Below, piece by piece: positions 9,358 through 18,825 of a DNA stretch of 64,000 bases (positions are counted from its first letter, which is position 1; every line of letters starts with the position of its first letter). The position numbers were made by a program, and so were the translations under genes. Location of the stretch: assembly GCA_012927585.1 (NCBI GenBank), contig JABBOY010000023.1, positions 62,001-126,000 of the forward strand. The letters are read 5' to 3'. Source of the DNA: Glaciimonas sp. (lineage in GTDB: Bacteria; Pseudomonadota; Gammaproteobacteria; Burkholderiales; Burkholderiaceae_D). Below the pieces are notes generated by a model, which was not told the DNA's origin, did not search any database, and saw nothing but the letters and a program-made list of their open reading frames with translations.

Positions 9358-10773
9358 ATGGGAAAACGCTTACTCCTGACAACTGAGCAGTTCTCTGTGG
9401 CTACGATTATTCTCATTGCCATTTTGGTGGGATTATCACTGCCGGCGTATGTAGGCGCGATGGATGACAGTATCGCGCGTTCCATGGCGCTGCCTGCATT
9501 GCTCTTTTTGGGCCTGCTGCTGTTGTACAGTCGAATACTGCTGTTGATGTTGATACTTTTGTTCAGATCTTCCGGCGACGTAATCTTTGAATCGACGCGG
9601 TTTTCTTTGGGAGCAATGCAAATTGGCGTGGGTGGCTTGATCAACGTTTTTGTAATTTTGATTGCGCTGCTGCTGGTGATCGAAAAGCCAAGTATCGTGC
9701 CGAAAAAAATGCTCTCTATGTGGGTGCCATTTCTTATTTTGGCGCTGGCCGGTGTTGTGATCTCCCCGGTAAAGGGCGATGCGATCCGTGTCCTCCTGGC
9801 ACTGATCTCTTATTTTGCGATTTTTGTCAGTGCATTTTATGTGGTTCGATCTCCAGACGATTTTAAGCGTTGCGTGCGACTCATCTTGTGGTCTTCAGTG
9901 TTGCCGGCAATGTACGCCTTAGTTGATATAGCCCTGCACGGCGGCACTGGCGGGCCAAATGGGGCAAGGCTACAAAGCACATTTTCTCATCCGAATATTT
10001 TTGCATTTTATTTGACGCTGGTAGTGTCACTAGGCTTCTATGTGCTCAAGAGCGATACCACTACTTTGTCAAAAAGTAACAGGCTGGTATTGACTGCGTA
10101 TACCTTTTTTATGCTGGCGCTTTTGATGTTGACCCAAACCAGAAGTGCCTGGATTGCATGCTTCTCATTGTTCGCGGCATACGGCTTGTTTTTTGAACGC
10201 CGATATTTACTGTACCTGTTTTTAGCTCCTTTATTTGCCTTGCTTATCCCTAGCGTGCGGGATCGCTTGCTTGATCTGGGTGCTGGCAATGAAGTCGTGC
10301 AGTACGCAAAATTGAACTCGTTTGCCTGGCGCGTGTATCTCTGGGAGTCAGCCTTTAATTGGATGCGTCCAGCGAATTACCTGCTTGGATACGGCCTGGA
10401 TTCATTTCAACACTATTCCCCAACGTTTTTCCCGCTCGCTGGTAAAACCAATTTCAATGCCCACAATCTTTACGTCCAGTGGATTTTTGAATTGGGTGCG
10501 CTCGGCTTGTTTGCGTATCTGTGGCTATTTGGCCGCTTGTTGTGGTTGCTAAGGAAAATGTTGCCGATCAATAAGCTCGGCGGCTTCATTCTGATATTGC
10601 TGGTAATTCAATATCTGATGGTTTCTTTCTCAGACAATATGGCAGCGTATCTGGCTTTCAATTGGTATTTTTGGTTTATCGCAGGTTCGGCATGCGCGGT
10701 GGTGGCGGCTGATTTGAAATTGAAATCCGACCAAGATACGCGGCATGAGCGAGGTAATAAAAATGGCGCGTGA
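9358..10773 (+). CDS. O-antigen ligase / polymerase-type membrane protein (Wzy_C)
   Basis: A 471-residue protein with 10-12 membrane segments and a large periplasmic loop near the C-terminus, the layout of Wzy polymerases and WaaL ligases. The Wzy_C signature is visible as TQTRSAWIA followed later by LLGYGLDSF and NAHNLYVQWIFELG; the His of AHN is typically functional. In an EPS cluster with a flippase and chain-length regulator it is most likely the repeat-unit polymerase. ATG 9358 has GAAGG ten bases upstream; an ATG at 9325 would add 11 residues overlapping the previous gene. Confidence 0.85.
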   Translation: MGKRLLLTTEQFSVATIILIAILVGLSLPAYVGAMDDSIARSMALPALLFLGLLLLYSRILLLMLILLFRSSGDVIFESTRFSLGAMQIGVGGLINVFVILIALLLVIEKPSIVPKKMLSMWVPFLILALAGVVISPVKGDAIRVLLALISYFAIFVSAFYVVRSPDDFKRCVRLILWSSVLPAMYALVDIALHGGTGGPNGARLQSTFSHPNIFAFYLTLVVSLGFYVLKSDTTTLSKSNRLVLTAYTFFMLALLMLTQTRSAWIACFSLFAAYGLFFERRYLLYLFLAPLFALLIPSVRDRLLDLGAGNEVVQYAKLNSFAWRVYLWESAFNWMRPANYLLGYGLDSFQHYSPTFFPLAGKTNFNAHNLYVQWIFELGALGLFAYLWLFGRLLWLLRKMLPINKLGGFILILLVIQYLMVSFSDNMAAYLAFNWYFWFIAGSACAVVAADLKLKSDQDTRHERGNKNGA

Positions 10774-11314
10774 TCCAGACTGGTCTGCCGACCTGCAGCG
10801 GTATGGCGTACCGCGCCCATTCTTGCAGGAACAATCAATTTGGGCGGTCTGGACTTATCGTTTCGGTCGGCGTATAGACCAACGCCCCGAGGGCTTGATC
10901 AAGCGTCTGTTGACGACTGGATATTGGCTTCTGTTCCGTGCAGTCGAGACGACAGTCGGCGTGAGCCTGCCCAAGTCGGCACGGATTGGGCCAGGCTTGC
11001 GTATATGGCATTTTGGTGGAATTTTCATTCATCCAGGAACCGTAATCGGATCGAACTGCACTCTAAGGCAGGGCGTAACGATTGGTAATCGCCGGGAAGG
11101 CGGTCCGGTTCCGGTGCTTGGAGATGATGTCGAACTGGGTGCCTACGCGCAAGTGCTCGGCGGTATTCGCATCGGTAATGGCTGCAAGATCGGCGCAATG
11201 GCAGTTGTGTTGTGCGATGTCCCCGATGGTGCCACGGCGGTCGGAGCGCCGGCCAGAATTACTCTTCGGCATGCGCCAGTTAGCGAAGGTAAAGGTGAAG
11301 GTATTTATGGATAA
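10763..11314 (+). CDS. Hexapeptide-repeat acetyltransferase (CysE/serine O-acetyltransferase-like)
   Basis: A 183-residue left-handed beta-helix acyltransferase. An N-terminal helical segment of about 70 residues is followed by hexapeptide repeats (IGPGLRIWHFGGIFIHPG, IGSNCTLRQGVTIGN, VELGAYAQVLGGIRIGN) and the CysE-like ending GAPARI. The helical part is short, and the EPS setting makes O-acetylation of a sugar in the polymer more likely than cysteine biosynthesis. GAGG sits eight bases before ATG 10763; ATG 10745 is an alternative. It overlaps the polymerase stop by 11 bases and the next gene by 8 bases. Confidence 0.85.
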   Translation: MARDPDWSADLQRYGVPRPFLQEQSIWAVWTYRFGRRIDQRPEGLIKRLLTTGYWLLFRAVETTVGVSLPKSARIGPGLRIWHFGGIFIHPGTVIGSNCTLRQGVTIGNRREGGPVPVLGDDVELGAYAQVLGGIRIGNGCKIGAMAVVLCDVPDGATAVGAPARITLRHAPVSEGKGEGIYG

Positions 11315-12575
11315 AACGAAACGAATAAAAATTGCGTATCTGATTAATCAGTATCCAAAAGTAAGCCATAGTTTCATCCGGCGCGAAATCCTTGCACTGG
11401 AACATCAAGGGTTTGACGTCCAACGGATCGCGGTGCGTGGGTGGGACGGTGAACTGGTGGACGATGAGGATCTGCGCGAGCGCGATCGCACGCACTATGT
11501 TTTGCAAGACGGAATGGCAAGCTTGTTGGCAGCCGGCATGCGCATGCTGGCTGCCAGTCCGCTGCGTTTTTTTCACGCATTGCGATTAGCGCTGAAAATG
11601 GGTTGGCGTGCAGATCGGCCGTGGCCGTTTCACCTGATCTATCTGGCAGAGGCCTGTCGGATAGTTCCCTGGTTGAGCCAATTCGGCGCCTGCCATCTGC
11701 ATGCGCATTTTGGCACCAATTCTGCGGAAGTGGCTATGTTGGCGACGACCTTGGGCGGCCCACCCTACAGCTTTACGGTACATGGGCCGGAAGAATTCGA
11801 TAAGCCGGAATTTCTTGGGATCAAGGAGAAAGTCAGTCGTGCTGCTTTCGTGGTGGCGATCAGCTCCTTTGGCCGTAGTCAGCTATTTCGCTGGGCCAGA
11901 TATGTCGATTGGCCCAAGGTGCATGTGGTGCATTGCGGACTTGAACCAGTGTTTCATGCGGTGCCTGCGGTACCGATTCCCGCCGCACCTAGGGTGGTGT
12001 GCGTGGGCCGATTGTGCGAGCAGAAGGGGCAATTGCTGCTGGTGAACGCGGTCAGCCAATTGCTGCGCAAGGGCATCGAGATCGAGCTGGTGCTGGCCGG
12101 CGACGGAGAAATGCGAGCCGAACTGGAGGCGCTGATTACACAACGCCGACTGCAGGGCAGGGTGCGCATTACCGGCTGGATCAGCAGCGACCAGGTAAGG
12201 GCGGAAATTCTGGCGACGCGGGCGCTGGTGCTGCCGAGCTTTGCCGAAGGGCTACCGGTCGTGATCATGGAAGCGATGGCTTTGCGGCGACCCGTGCTGA
12301 CTACCTATGTGGCGGGAATACCTGAATTGGTGCGCCCGGGGGAGAATGGCTGGCTGTTTCCTGCCGGGGATATTGATGCGCTGGCAGCAGCGTTGGAAGA
12401 GTTTTTATTGACGCCTGTTGCGATACTGGAATCGATGGGCGAGGCGGGTTACCAACGCGTGCTGGAGCGCCATTCGGTCGATATCGAGGCGGCAAAACTG
12501 GCACAGCTATTTTGTTCTGTGCAAACTTCAAATCCAATCATGGCACCGGCTCCAGCCCCAATACCACTGGTATGA
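11307..12575 (+). CDS. Glycosyltransferase family 4 (GT-B fold)
   Basis: A 422-residue GT-B enzyme. The N-terminal acceptor domain begins IAYLINQYPKVSHSFIRREI, typical of WcaL/AmsK-like colanic-acid-type transferases, and has the HAHFGTNSA motif. The C-terminal donor domain has VCVGRLCEQKG and the E-x7-E element FAEGLPVVIMEAMA (about 313-326). ATG 11307 follows a GAAGG site and lies inside the end of the acetyltransferase gene; the longer open frame upstream is only overlap. The stop shares ATGA with the next gene. Confidence 0.92.
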   Translation: MDKTKRIKIAYLINQYPKVSHSFIRREILALEHQGFDVQRIAVRGWDGELVDDEDLRERDRTHYVLQDGMASLLAAGMRMLAASPLRFFHALRLALKMGWRADRPWPFHLIYLAEACRIVPWLSQFGACHLHAHFGTNSAEVAMLATTLGGPPYSFTVHGPEEFDKPEFLGIKEKVSRAAFVVAISSFGRSQLFRWARYVDWPKVHVVHCGLEPVFHAVPAVPIPAAPRVVCVGRLCEQKGQLLLVNAVSQLLRKGIEIELVLAGDGEMRAELEALITQRRLQGRVRITGWISSDQVRAEILATRALVLPSFAEGLPVVIMEAMALRRPVLTTYVAGIPELVRPGENGWLFPAGDIDALAAALEEFLLTPVAILESMGEAGYQRVLERHSVDIEAAKLAQLFCSVQTSNPIMAPAPAPIPLV

Positions 12576-13774
12576 ACGGAATGAACGCTATGGCTTTTTT
12601 TGAAACGATTTTCCAGCTATTGCTGTTGCTGTTGTCATTGCCGGTACTGGTTTTTGCAACACAGCTTGCCATTGCGATGCCAGCCGAACGCAAAAAACAT
12701 GCTTCTGTCAGCTATCGGCCATCAATCGCAGTTCTGGTGCCTGCACATAACGAAGCCGCCGGCATCGTCGCAACCTTAGGTTCGATTCAGGCCCAATTGC
12801 AGGTTGGCGACCGGCTGTTGGTCGTGGCCGATAACTGCACTGATGACACCGCATCAGCAGCCTTGGCAAATGGTGCCGAGACCATTGAGCGGTGTGACCC
12901 AGCGCAGCGCGGCAAAGGATATGCGCTCGATTTTGGGGTGCGCCATCTGGCGTTGGCACCACCCGAGGTGGTGATTATTGTGGATGCCGATTGTTTGCTA
13001 CAGTCTGGCGCGCTTGAGCTTTTGGCGTGCCGGAGCCTGGCCGCCAACCGGCCGATTCAAGCCTTGTATTTGATGCAGTCGCCGGCCGGGGCGAGCCTGA
13101 AGACCAAAGTCGCCGAATTCGCCTGGAGCGTAAAAAACTGGGCTAGAGCCTTGGGTTTTCAGCGCGCAGGTTTGCCATGTCAATTGATGGGTAGCGGGAT
13201 GGCGTTTCCGTGGCCGTTGATGGAACAGGCCGAGTTGGCAAGCGGCCATATTGTCGAAGACCTGAAGTTGGGCCTCGATTTTGCACGCAAGGGCCAGGCA
13301 CCCCTGTTTTGCCCTGAAGCGCAGGTCACCAGCGTGTTTCCGGTAAACGCGCAAGGAGTGCAGTCCCAGCGCACGCGCTGGGAGCATGGGCACCTGGGCA
13401 TGATGCTCAAAGAGGGCCCACGGCTACTACTGGAAAGTTTGCGTACCGGGAATCGAGATTTGTTTGCGCTGACTGTGGACATGTGCGTCCCACCACTGGC
13501 CTTACTGACTTTGGTGGTATTGATTTTTGGCCTGGTGGGTATGGCGCTATTGGCGTTGACTGGCAATGCGCTACCTTGGAGTCTTGCACTTATTAGTCCT
13601 GCCATCCTGGGACTTGCCGTGTTATTGGCATGGGGCAGGTTCGGGCGCAGCATTTTGACTTTCCGTAATCTAGCCTACGCCCCAATTTACGCTCTGTCTA
13701 AAATCCCTTTGTATTTAAAATTTTTAGTGCGTCGTCAGGTCGAATGGGTGCGCTCCCATCGGGATAAACCTTAA
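12572..13774 (+). CDS. Membrane glycosyltransferase family 2 (processive-type motifs)
   Basis: A 400-residue GT2 enzyme anchored by an N-terminal membrane segment (about residues 10-30) and two to three C-terminal ones (about 300-360). The catalytic domain has VPAHNEAAGIVATL, VADNCTDDTA, VDADC and, near residue 265, QSQRTRWEHG, which matches the QxxRW motif of processive glycan synthases and related polymer-type transferases. That motif is missing from the other GT2 enzymes of this cluster. The ATG overlaps the previous stop (ATGA). It could transfer a sugar singly or repeatedly; sequence alone does not tell. Confidence 0.88.
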   Translation: MNGMNAMAFFETIFQLLLLLLSLPVLVFATQLAIAMPAERKKHASVSYRPSIAVLVPAHNEAAGIVATLGSIQAQLQVGDRLLVVADNCTDDTASAALANGAETIERCDPAQRGKGYALDFGVRHLALAPPEVVIIVDADCLLQSGALELLACRSLAANRPIQALYLMQSPAGASLKTKVAEFAWSVKNWARALGFQRAGLPCQLMGSGMAFPWPLMEQAELASGHIVEDLKLGLDFARKGQAPLFCPEAQVTSVFPVNAQGVQSQRTRWEHGHLGMMLKEGPRLLLESLRTGNRDLFALTVDMCVPPLALLTLVVLIFGLVGMALLALTGNALPWSLALISPAILGLAVLLAWGRFGRSILTFRNLAYAPIYALSKIPLYLKFLVRRQVEWVRSHRDKP

Positions 13775-13805
13775 AAAAACCGGCCCTGAAACAAGGGAAA
13801 TAATT

Positions 13806-14849
13806 ATGAAATTGAACTATCGACAGCTAGGATTAACCGACATGCATCCGATTTTTTTCACTTTATGTCAACGGATATTTATTGCAGCAATCCTGGGTGC
13901 GTTCTCATCGAGTGTCAGTGCCTCACAGGCGTTGGATACAGACAAAATTTTCGCGCCCGACAGTTTTTGGTATTCTCCGATTCCGAAAGAGGTGCCGTTG
14001 CATGCCGATTCTGGCGCGTTTGTCAGTGATTTCTTGCGGCAAAAAAAATCTTTTTACGGCAACGTCAACATCAACACCCGTTCTTACGCTAGTCCGGTGT
14101 ACGTGGTCGATGCCAATGTTCCCGTGACGCAGGTCATGGAATGGGACTGTCAAAAAAAGAAATTCAAAGACAAAAACCTGGCACAGCAATGGGCGGCAGT
14201 TCCGATTCCTCCCGAGGCTGAACCGGCGGACGGCACTGACCGGGAAATGACTATATACCAGCCTTCAACCGACACGATTTGGGAATTCTGGCAAGCCCGC
14301 AAAGTCGATGGCAATTGGCAAGCATGCTGGGGTGGGCGCTTAACCAATGCCACCAGGAGCAATGGCAGCTTTCCCGATCATTACGGCACCACGGCAACCA
14401 GTCTGCCTTTTATCGGAGGTCAAATCACGGCAGAAGAATTACGCCGTGGCGAGATTCGTCATGTAATTGGCATTTCGCTTGTGGAAGCGGAGCATTTCAC
14501 CGTAAAGTCTTGGCCGGCACATCGCTCAGATGGCTACAATCCGACAAAACAACCGAATCGGATTCCCGAGGGTTTGCGTTTTCGGCTCAATCCGAATGTG
14601 AATGTGGATAATCTCAATATGCACCCAATAGGAAAAATTATTGCAAAGGCAGCGCAAAAATATGGTTTCGTCGTATGGGATAAAGCCGGTGCAATCTCTA
14701 TCCGCGCACAAAATCCGAAATCCTACACAGCACTGGGAGCACCGGACCCTTACCCAACCCTCTTTAATGGCACCAGTTCCTCCGCAATTCTGGATCGCTT
14801 CCCGTGGGATCAGTTGCAATTTTTGCCGAAAGATTATGGCAAGCCATAA
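13806..14849 (+). CDS. Uncharacterised secreted protein of the EPS locus
   Basis: A 347-residue protein with a signal peptide (IFIAAILGAFSSSVSAS, cleavage near residue 38) and no further membrane segment, so it is periplasmic or secreted. The mature part opens with DSFWYSPIP, then INTRSYASPVYVV, and has conserved-looking Trp-rich motifs (WEFWQARKVDGNWQACWGG, two Cys). I do not recognise a named family; similar secreted proteins seem to occur in other bacteria, but no activity is known to me. Placed between transferases and ugd, it may bind, cleave or modify the exopolysaccharide. AAGGGA precedes ATG 13806; ATG 13842 would give a more compact signal. Confidence 0.75.
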   Translation: MKLNYRQLGLTDMHPIFFTLCQRIFIAAILGAFSSSVSASQALDTDKIFAPDSFWYSPIPKEVPLHADSGAFVSDFLRQKKSFYGNVNINTRSYASPVYVVDANVPVTQVMEWDCQKKKFKDKNLAQQWAAVPIPPEAEPADGTDREMTIYQPSTDTIWEFWQARKVDGNWQACWGGRLTNATRSNGSFPDHYGTTATSLPFIGGQITAEELRRGEIRHVIGISLVEAEHFTVKSWPAHRSDGYNPTKQPNRIPEGLRFRLNPNVNVDNLNMHPIGKIIAKAAQKYGFVVWDKAGAISIRAQNPKSYTALGAPDPYPTLFNGTSSSAILDRFPWDQLQFLPKDYGKP

Positions 14850-14913
14850 AGAATTCAGATGTGATCGAATCAGTATCGCTCTCCACCTTATTCACCGAAA
14901 GTAGAATCACAAT

Positions 14914-16236
14914 ATGAAAATAACTGTCATCGGCACCGGCTATGTGGGATTGGTTACCGGCACTTGCCTGGCTGAAATGGGCAATACAGTGCTGTGTCTG
15001 GATGTGGACGAAAAGAAGATCAGGATCTTAAACGAGGGCAATATCCCAATCCATGAGCCTGGGTTGCTTGAGATGGTGCGGCGTAACGTAGCTGCCGGTC
15101 GTCTGCGGTTTACCACCAGCATCGAGGATAGTGTGGCGTTCGGCCTCTTGCAGTTCATTGCAGTGGGCACCCCGCCTGACGAAGACGGTTCTGCCGACAT
15201 GCAGTATGTCACTGCCGCCGCCCGCAATATCGGCAAGTATATGACTGAATATAAAGTGGTGATCGATAAATCCACGGTTCCTGTTGGCACCGCCGACAAG
15301 GTCGAGGCTGCCATGCAGGAGGAGCTTGTCGCACGCAATATTGATCTGCAGTTCTCGGTTGTGTCGAACCCGGAATTTCTCAAGGAAGGTGCTGCGATAG
15401 ACGATTTTATGCGGCCCGACAGGGTCGTCATCGGTGCCGAAGATGCGCGGGCGATTACGCTGATGCGCGAATTGTATGCACCATTCATCCGTAACCATGA
15501 TCGGGTCATCGTGATGGATGTGCGTTCAGCCGAACTGACCAAATACGCGGCTAATGCGATGCTGGCAACGCGCATCTCGTTCATGAATGAACTTGCTAAT
15601 CTGGCTGATAAATTAGGTGCAGATATCGAGCAAATCCGGGTCGGCATCGGGTCCGATCCACGAATCGGATTTGACTTCTTATATCCTGGCTGCGGCTACG
15701 GTGGTTCATGTTTTCCGAAAGATGTACAGGCGTTGATTCGCATTGCGGATGAAAACGATTCAGGTTTGAAGGTTTTACAAGCGGTTGAAGAAGCCAATGA
15801 AACACAAAAACATTTGCTGCTGCATAAAATCAGGGCACGTTTTGGTGGTGATCTAACTGGTAAAAATTTCGCGTTATGGGGCTTGGCTTTTAAGCCGAAT
15901 ACCGATGATATGCGCGCGGCATCCAGTCGTGTCGTAATCCAAGGTTTGTGGGAAATGGGTGCAACCGTAACAGCTTACGATCCGGTGGCAATGCTTGAAT
16001 CAAAACGTATTTTTGGTGAAGACCCACGCCTTATGTATGCCAGTTCGCCAATGGCAGCCTTGCAGAATGCAGATGCGTTGACGATTGTTACGGAGTGGAA
16101 AGAATTCCGGGTTCCTGATTTCGATGCGATCAAGGCTGCGTTGAAAACGCCTACCATCTTCGACGGTCGAAATCTCTATGACCCCTCTCAAGTTCGCAGT
16201 CACGGTATTGAGTATTTTGCGATTGGACGGCGCTGA
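14914..16236 (+). CDS. ugd: UDP-glucose 6-dehydrogenase
   Basis: Oxidises UDP-glucose to UDP-glucuronate with two NAD+, a cytoplasmic precursor step for acidic polysaccharide. The 440-residue protein has the N-terminal Rossmann motif [15 protein letters not shown], the STVPVGTAD and NPEFLKEG motifs, and the active-site [13 protein letters not shown] with nucleophilic Cys266. The central helix [20 protein letters not shown] and a C-terminal Rossmann domain ([15 protein letters not shown]) complete it. It lies 64 bases after the secreted protein gene and implies that glucuronic acid, or a sugar derived from it, is in the polymer. Confidence 0.96.
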   Translation: MKITVIGTGYVGLVTGTCLAEMGNTVLCLDVDEKKIRILNEGNIPIHEPGLLEMVRRNVAAGRLRFTTSIEDSVAFGLLQFIAVGTPPDEDGSADMQYVTAAARNIGKYMTEYKVVIDKSTVPVGTADKVEAAMQEELVARNIDLQFSVVSNPEFLKEGAAIDDFMRPDRVVIGAEDARAITLMRELYAPFIRNHDRVIVMDVRSAELTKYAANAMLATRISFMNELANLADKLGADIEQIRVGIGSDPRIGFDFLYPGCGYGGSCFPKDVQALIRIADENDSGLKVLQAVEEANETQKHLLLHKIRARFGGDLTGKNFALWGLAFKPNTDDMRAASSRVVIQGLWEMGATVTAYDPVAMLESKRIFGEDPRLMYASSPMAALQNADALTIVTEWKEFRVPDFDAIKAALKTPTIFDGRNLYDPSQVRSHGIEYFAIGRR

Positions 16237-16888
16237 CTTCTATTGGTTCGAACAGGTATCTGCCCTTAGTTTCACCAAAGCTTGCAAGTGTTATGGCGGG
16301 CAATCCAGGCATGATAGATTGCCATCTTCTCGTTCGTCAAAATGTGTGACGAAATGTATCAATGTTGAACTATCGGTATTAAATTTCCTCTATTTTTAAG
16401 CCTTCAACGAGCTTGTGAAAGGCGTTAGGTGTCAAAAAGAGAGGGAATATATTGTTTATGCCATTGAAGTGATCTTCCCTATTTTTCCATTTACTATTTC
16501 TTCCTCCCTTGCGTTATTCCGCTCATTTAATCGTTTGCCCTGATACGGAAAATTTCAAGAAATGACGTTTTCTTTAAGTAACTCAACGCGTCGCTTTATG
16601 TGTGGCATCACACAGACAATGTCGTGGCAGCAGGGTTATTTTTGTGTAGCAGGCAGGAAATATTGCACCGATTAAATTTATCAGTGCCGTATGCAGCACA
16701 CAAAATGTGTTTGCACTTATATAAATAGTTATGCCTTTTTACCTATTAAAAAAACCAAAATTTTCCTGTGCTCACGGCGTGAAAACACCATGACACTACT
16801 ACTGTAAGTATGGGAAAGAAATGGGTTGTGGGTGGGCGCAGACGCTTTTTTAAACCTCAAGTGATACGAATAAGTATGAAAGCAAGCT
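16237..16888. other. 650-base AT-rich intergenic region, no gene recognised
   Basis: No convincing reading frame is seen on either strand. The region is AT-rich, with several T and A runs, and probably contains the promoter of the following WecG-type gene, but no hexamer pair could be fixed with confidence. It separates the ugd-ending operon from the downstream sugar genes. Confidence 0.55.
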
Positions 16889-17638
16889 ATGCAATTAAAA
16901 AAAACTATTTCAATTGCTGGTTTTTTAGTTAGAAAAACCAGTTCTCATAGTTTGGCCCAGTATCTACTGACCGAATTGCAGATTAAAAATAAAGTCGCGT
17001 TATTTTTTGCAAATACTAATTTCATTGTGCAATGCCGAAGCCAGGCACACCGGATGCAGGATGAATCTGTAATTGTCGTCAATGATGGTGTCGGAATGGA
17101 TATAGCGGCTCTATTGATTCAAAAAAAACGTTTCAAAGAAAATTTAAATGGCACCGACTTTACCCCGTATTTTTTTAATCGAGCGACCAGGCCACTGCGT
17201 GTTTTCTTGTTGGGCGGGAAATCTTACGTTTTGCAAAAAGCAGCGGATTACGCCCGCCATCAGTTAGGGCAAAAAATTGTCGGCGTCTGTGACGGATATG
17301 AAGACATACAGAAAGAATATAACTTAATTAATACGATTAATCGAGCCAAGCCGGAGGTCGTATTAGTGGCGCTAGGCAATCCTATACAGGAAGAATGGAT
17401 TCTGGATAATCGCCACGCGCTGAATGCCGGTGTCGTGATGGGTGTCGGCGCATTGTTCGATTTTTGGGCCGGCGATAAGGTGCGGGCTCCAGTTCTGATG
17501 CAAAGGCTCAGGCTTGAATGGTTTTATCGTCTTTGCCTGGAGCCACGGCGTTTATTGCGTCGATACACGGTCGATATTGTCAGGTTTCTTTTACATTGCC
17601 ATAAATATCGTTACAGCGATTCTGCGGCGCAAAAATAG
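16889..17638 (+). CDS. WecG/TagA/CpsF-family glycosyltransferase (GT26)
   Basis: A 249-residue cytoplasmic/peripheral transferase. Signature segments are VVNDGVGMDIAALL (with the family Asp of the NDG-x-G-x-D motif, about residues 70-83), VFLLGGK, and the C-terminal VALGNPIQEEWI and VGALFDFWAG. The tail is rich in Arg (LRLEWFYRLCLEPRRLLRRY), a usual membrane-association helix. Family members transfer ManNAc(A), GlcA or related sugars to a lipid-linked acceptor; the neighbouring ugd suggests a uronic acid donor, which is inference. The gene is more AT-rich than its neighbours at the 5' end. Confidence 0.92.
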   Translation: MQLKKTISIAGFLVRKTSSHSLAQYLLTELQIKNKVALFFANTNFIVQCRSQAHRMQDESVIVVNDGVGMDIAALLIQKKRFKENLNGTDFTPYFFNRATRPLRVFLLGGKSYVLQKAADYARHQLGQKIVGVCDGYEDIQKEYNLINTINRAKPEVVLVALGNPIQEEWILDNRHALNAGVVMGVGALFDFWAGDKVRAPVLMQRLRLEWFYRLCLEPRRLLRRYTVDIVRFLLHCHKYRYSDSAAQK

Positions 17639-17774
17639 ACAATAGTCAAGGATGCCGACAGCACATTTAATAGACGTATAAAGCAAAATACAGCTGAACG
17701 TTTGCGTAATAACGTGTTGCGCCGATCGTATCTATATACGGTATCAAAGGGGCAGCATTGGATAAGGGTTATTC

Positions 17775-18767
17775 ATGAAAGTATTGGTGGTGGGAGGAGC
17801 AGGATATATCGGTTCTCATATGGTGCAAATGTTGCTTGCAAACGGGCACCATGTCATTACTTTCGATAATCTTTTGGGCGGTTTTCGGGATGCGGTGTTG
17901 GGTGGCGTATTTGTTGAAGGCGATCTTGCCAACAGGGTTGCACTCGACAATGTATTTGCGCTGCATCAGCCGGATGCGGTGATGCATTTTGCCTCTTTTA
18001 TTCAAGTTGGCGAGTCGGTGAAATTACCTGACAAATATTATCGCAACAATTTTTCCAATACCCTGAATCTGCTGGACGCAATGTTGGCGTATGGCGTGAA
18101 GCGTTTCATTTTCTCATCGACTGCCGCCATTTTCGGCGAACCGGAGTATGTGCCGATTGATGAACTTCACCCGACCCGGCCGCTTAATCCTTACGGGCGC
18201 TCGAAGTGGATGATGGAGCAAGTACTAGCCGATTACAGCGTGGCTTTCGGATTAAGCACTGTTTGCCTGCGATATTTCAACGCGGCCGGTGCCGACCCTG
18301 CCGGTTTGCTTGGCGAACGGCATGAACCGGAAACCCATCTAATTCCATTGGTGCTGCAAGCCGCTTCCGGTCGTCGCCGGCATATCGCAGTGTACGGCCG
18401 CGACTACGACACTCCTGATGGCACTTGCATCCGCGATTACATCCACATTGTCGATTTGTGTTCGGCCCATATGCTGGCGCTGAATTATCTGACTCATGAT
18501 GGGCAAAACGATTGTTTTAATTTGGGCAATGGGGAAGGCTTTTCGGTACAGCAGGTAATTGATGCCGCGCAACGGGTAGCCGGTGTGCGCATACCTGTGG
18601 TGGATGCGTCGCGCCGCGCAGGCGACCCGGCCAGGTTGGTGGCCGATGCGTCCAAGGTGCGCCGCATCTTGGGATGGGCACCGCGTCATGCTGAACTCGA
18701 TTCCATCATCGAAGACGCATGGCGTTGGGAGCGCCAGACAGCCGCTACAGCAATGCGCAATACATAG
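17775..18767 (+). CDS. galE: UDP-glucose 4-epimerase
   Basis: Interconverts UDP-glucose and UDP-galactose to supply galactose for polymer assembly. The 330-residue short-chain dehydrogenase-type protein has the NAD motif GGAGYIGSH at residues 7-15, the SST triad serine region at about 114-116, and the catalytic YxxxK pair at Tyr140 and Lys144 (NPYGRSK). Substrate motifs CLRYFNAAGA and GTCIRDYIHIVDL are intact. Length is normal for GalE. It stands alone between 130- and 60-base gaps but points the same way as the other eps genes. Confidence 0.95.
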   Translation: MKVLVVGGAGYIGSHMVQMLLANGHHVITFDNLLGGFRDAVLGGVFVEGDLANRVALDNVFALHQPDAVMHFASFIQVGESVKLPDKYYRNNFSNTLNLLDAMLAYGVKRFIFSSTAAIFGEPEYVPIDELHPTRPLNPYGRSKWMMEQVLADYSVAFGLSTVCLRYFNAAGADPAGLLGERHEPETHLIPLVLQAASGRRRHIAVYGRDYDTPDGTCIRDYIHIVDLCSAHMLALNYLTHDGQNDCFNLGNGEGFSVQQVIDAAQRVAGVRIPVVDASRRAGDPARLVADASKVRRILGWAPRHAELDSIIEDAWRWERQTAATAMRNT

Positions 18768-18825
18768 ATATCTTGCTCGCCTGCTGGTGCCGGCCTTGAT
18801 AATTTTTGATGTTATGGAGAAAAAA

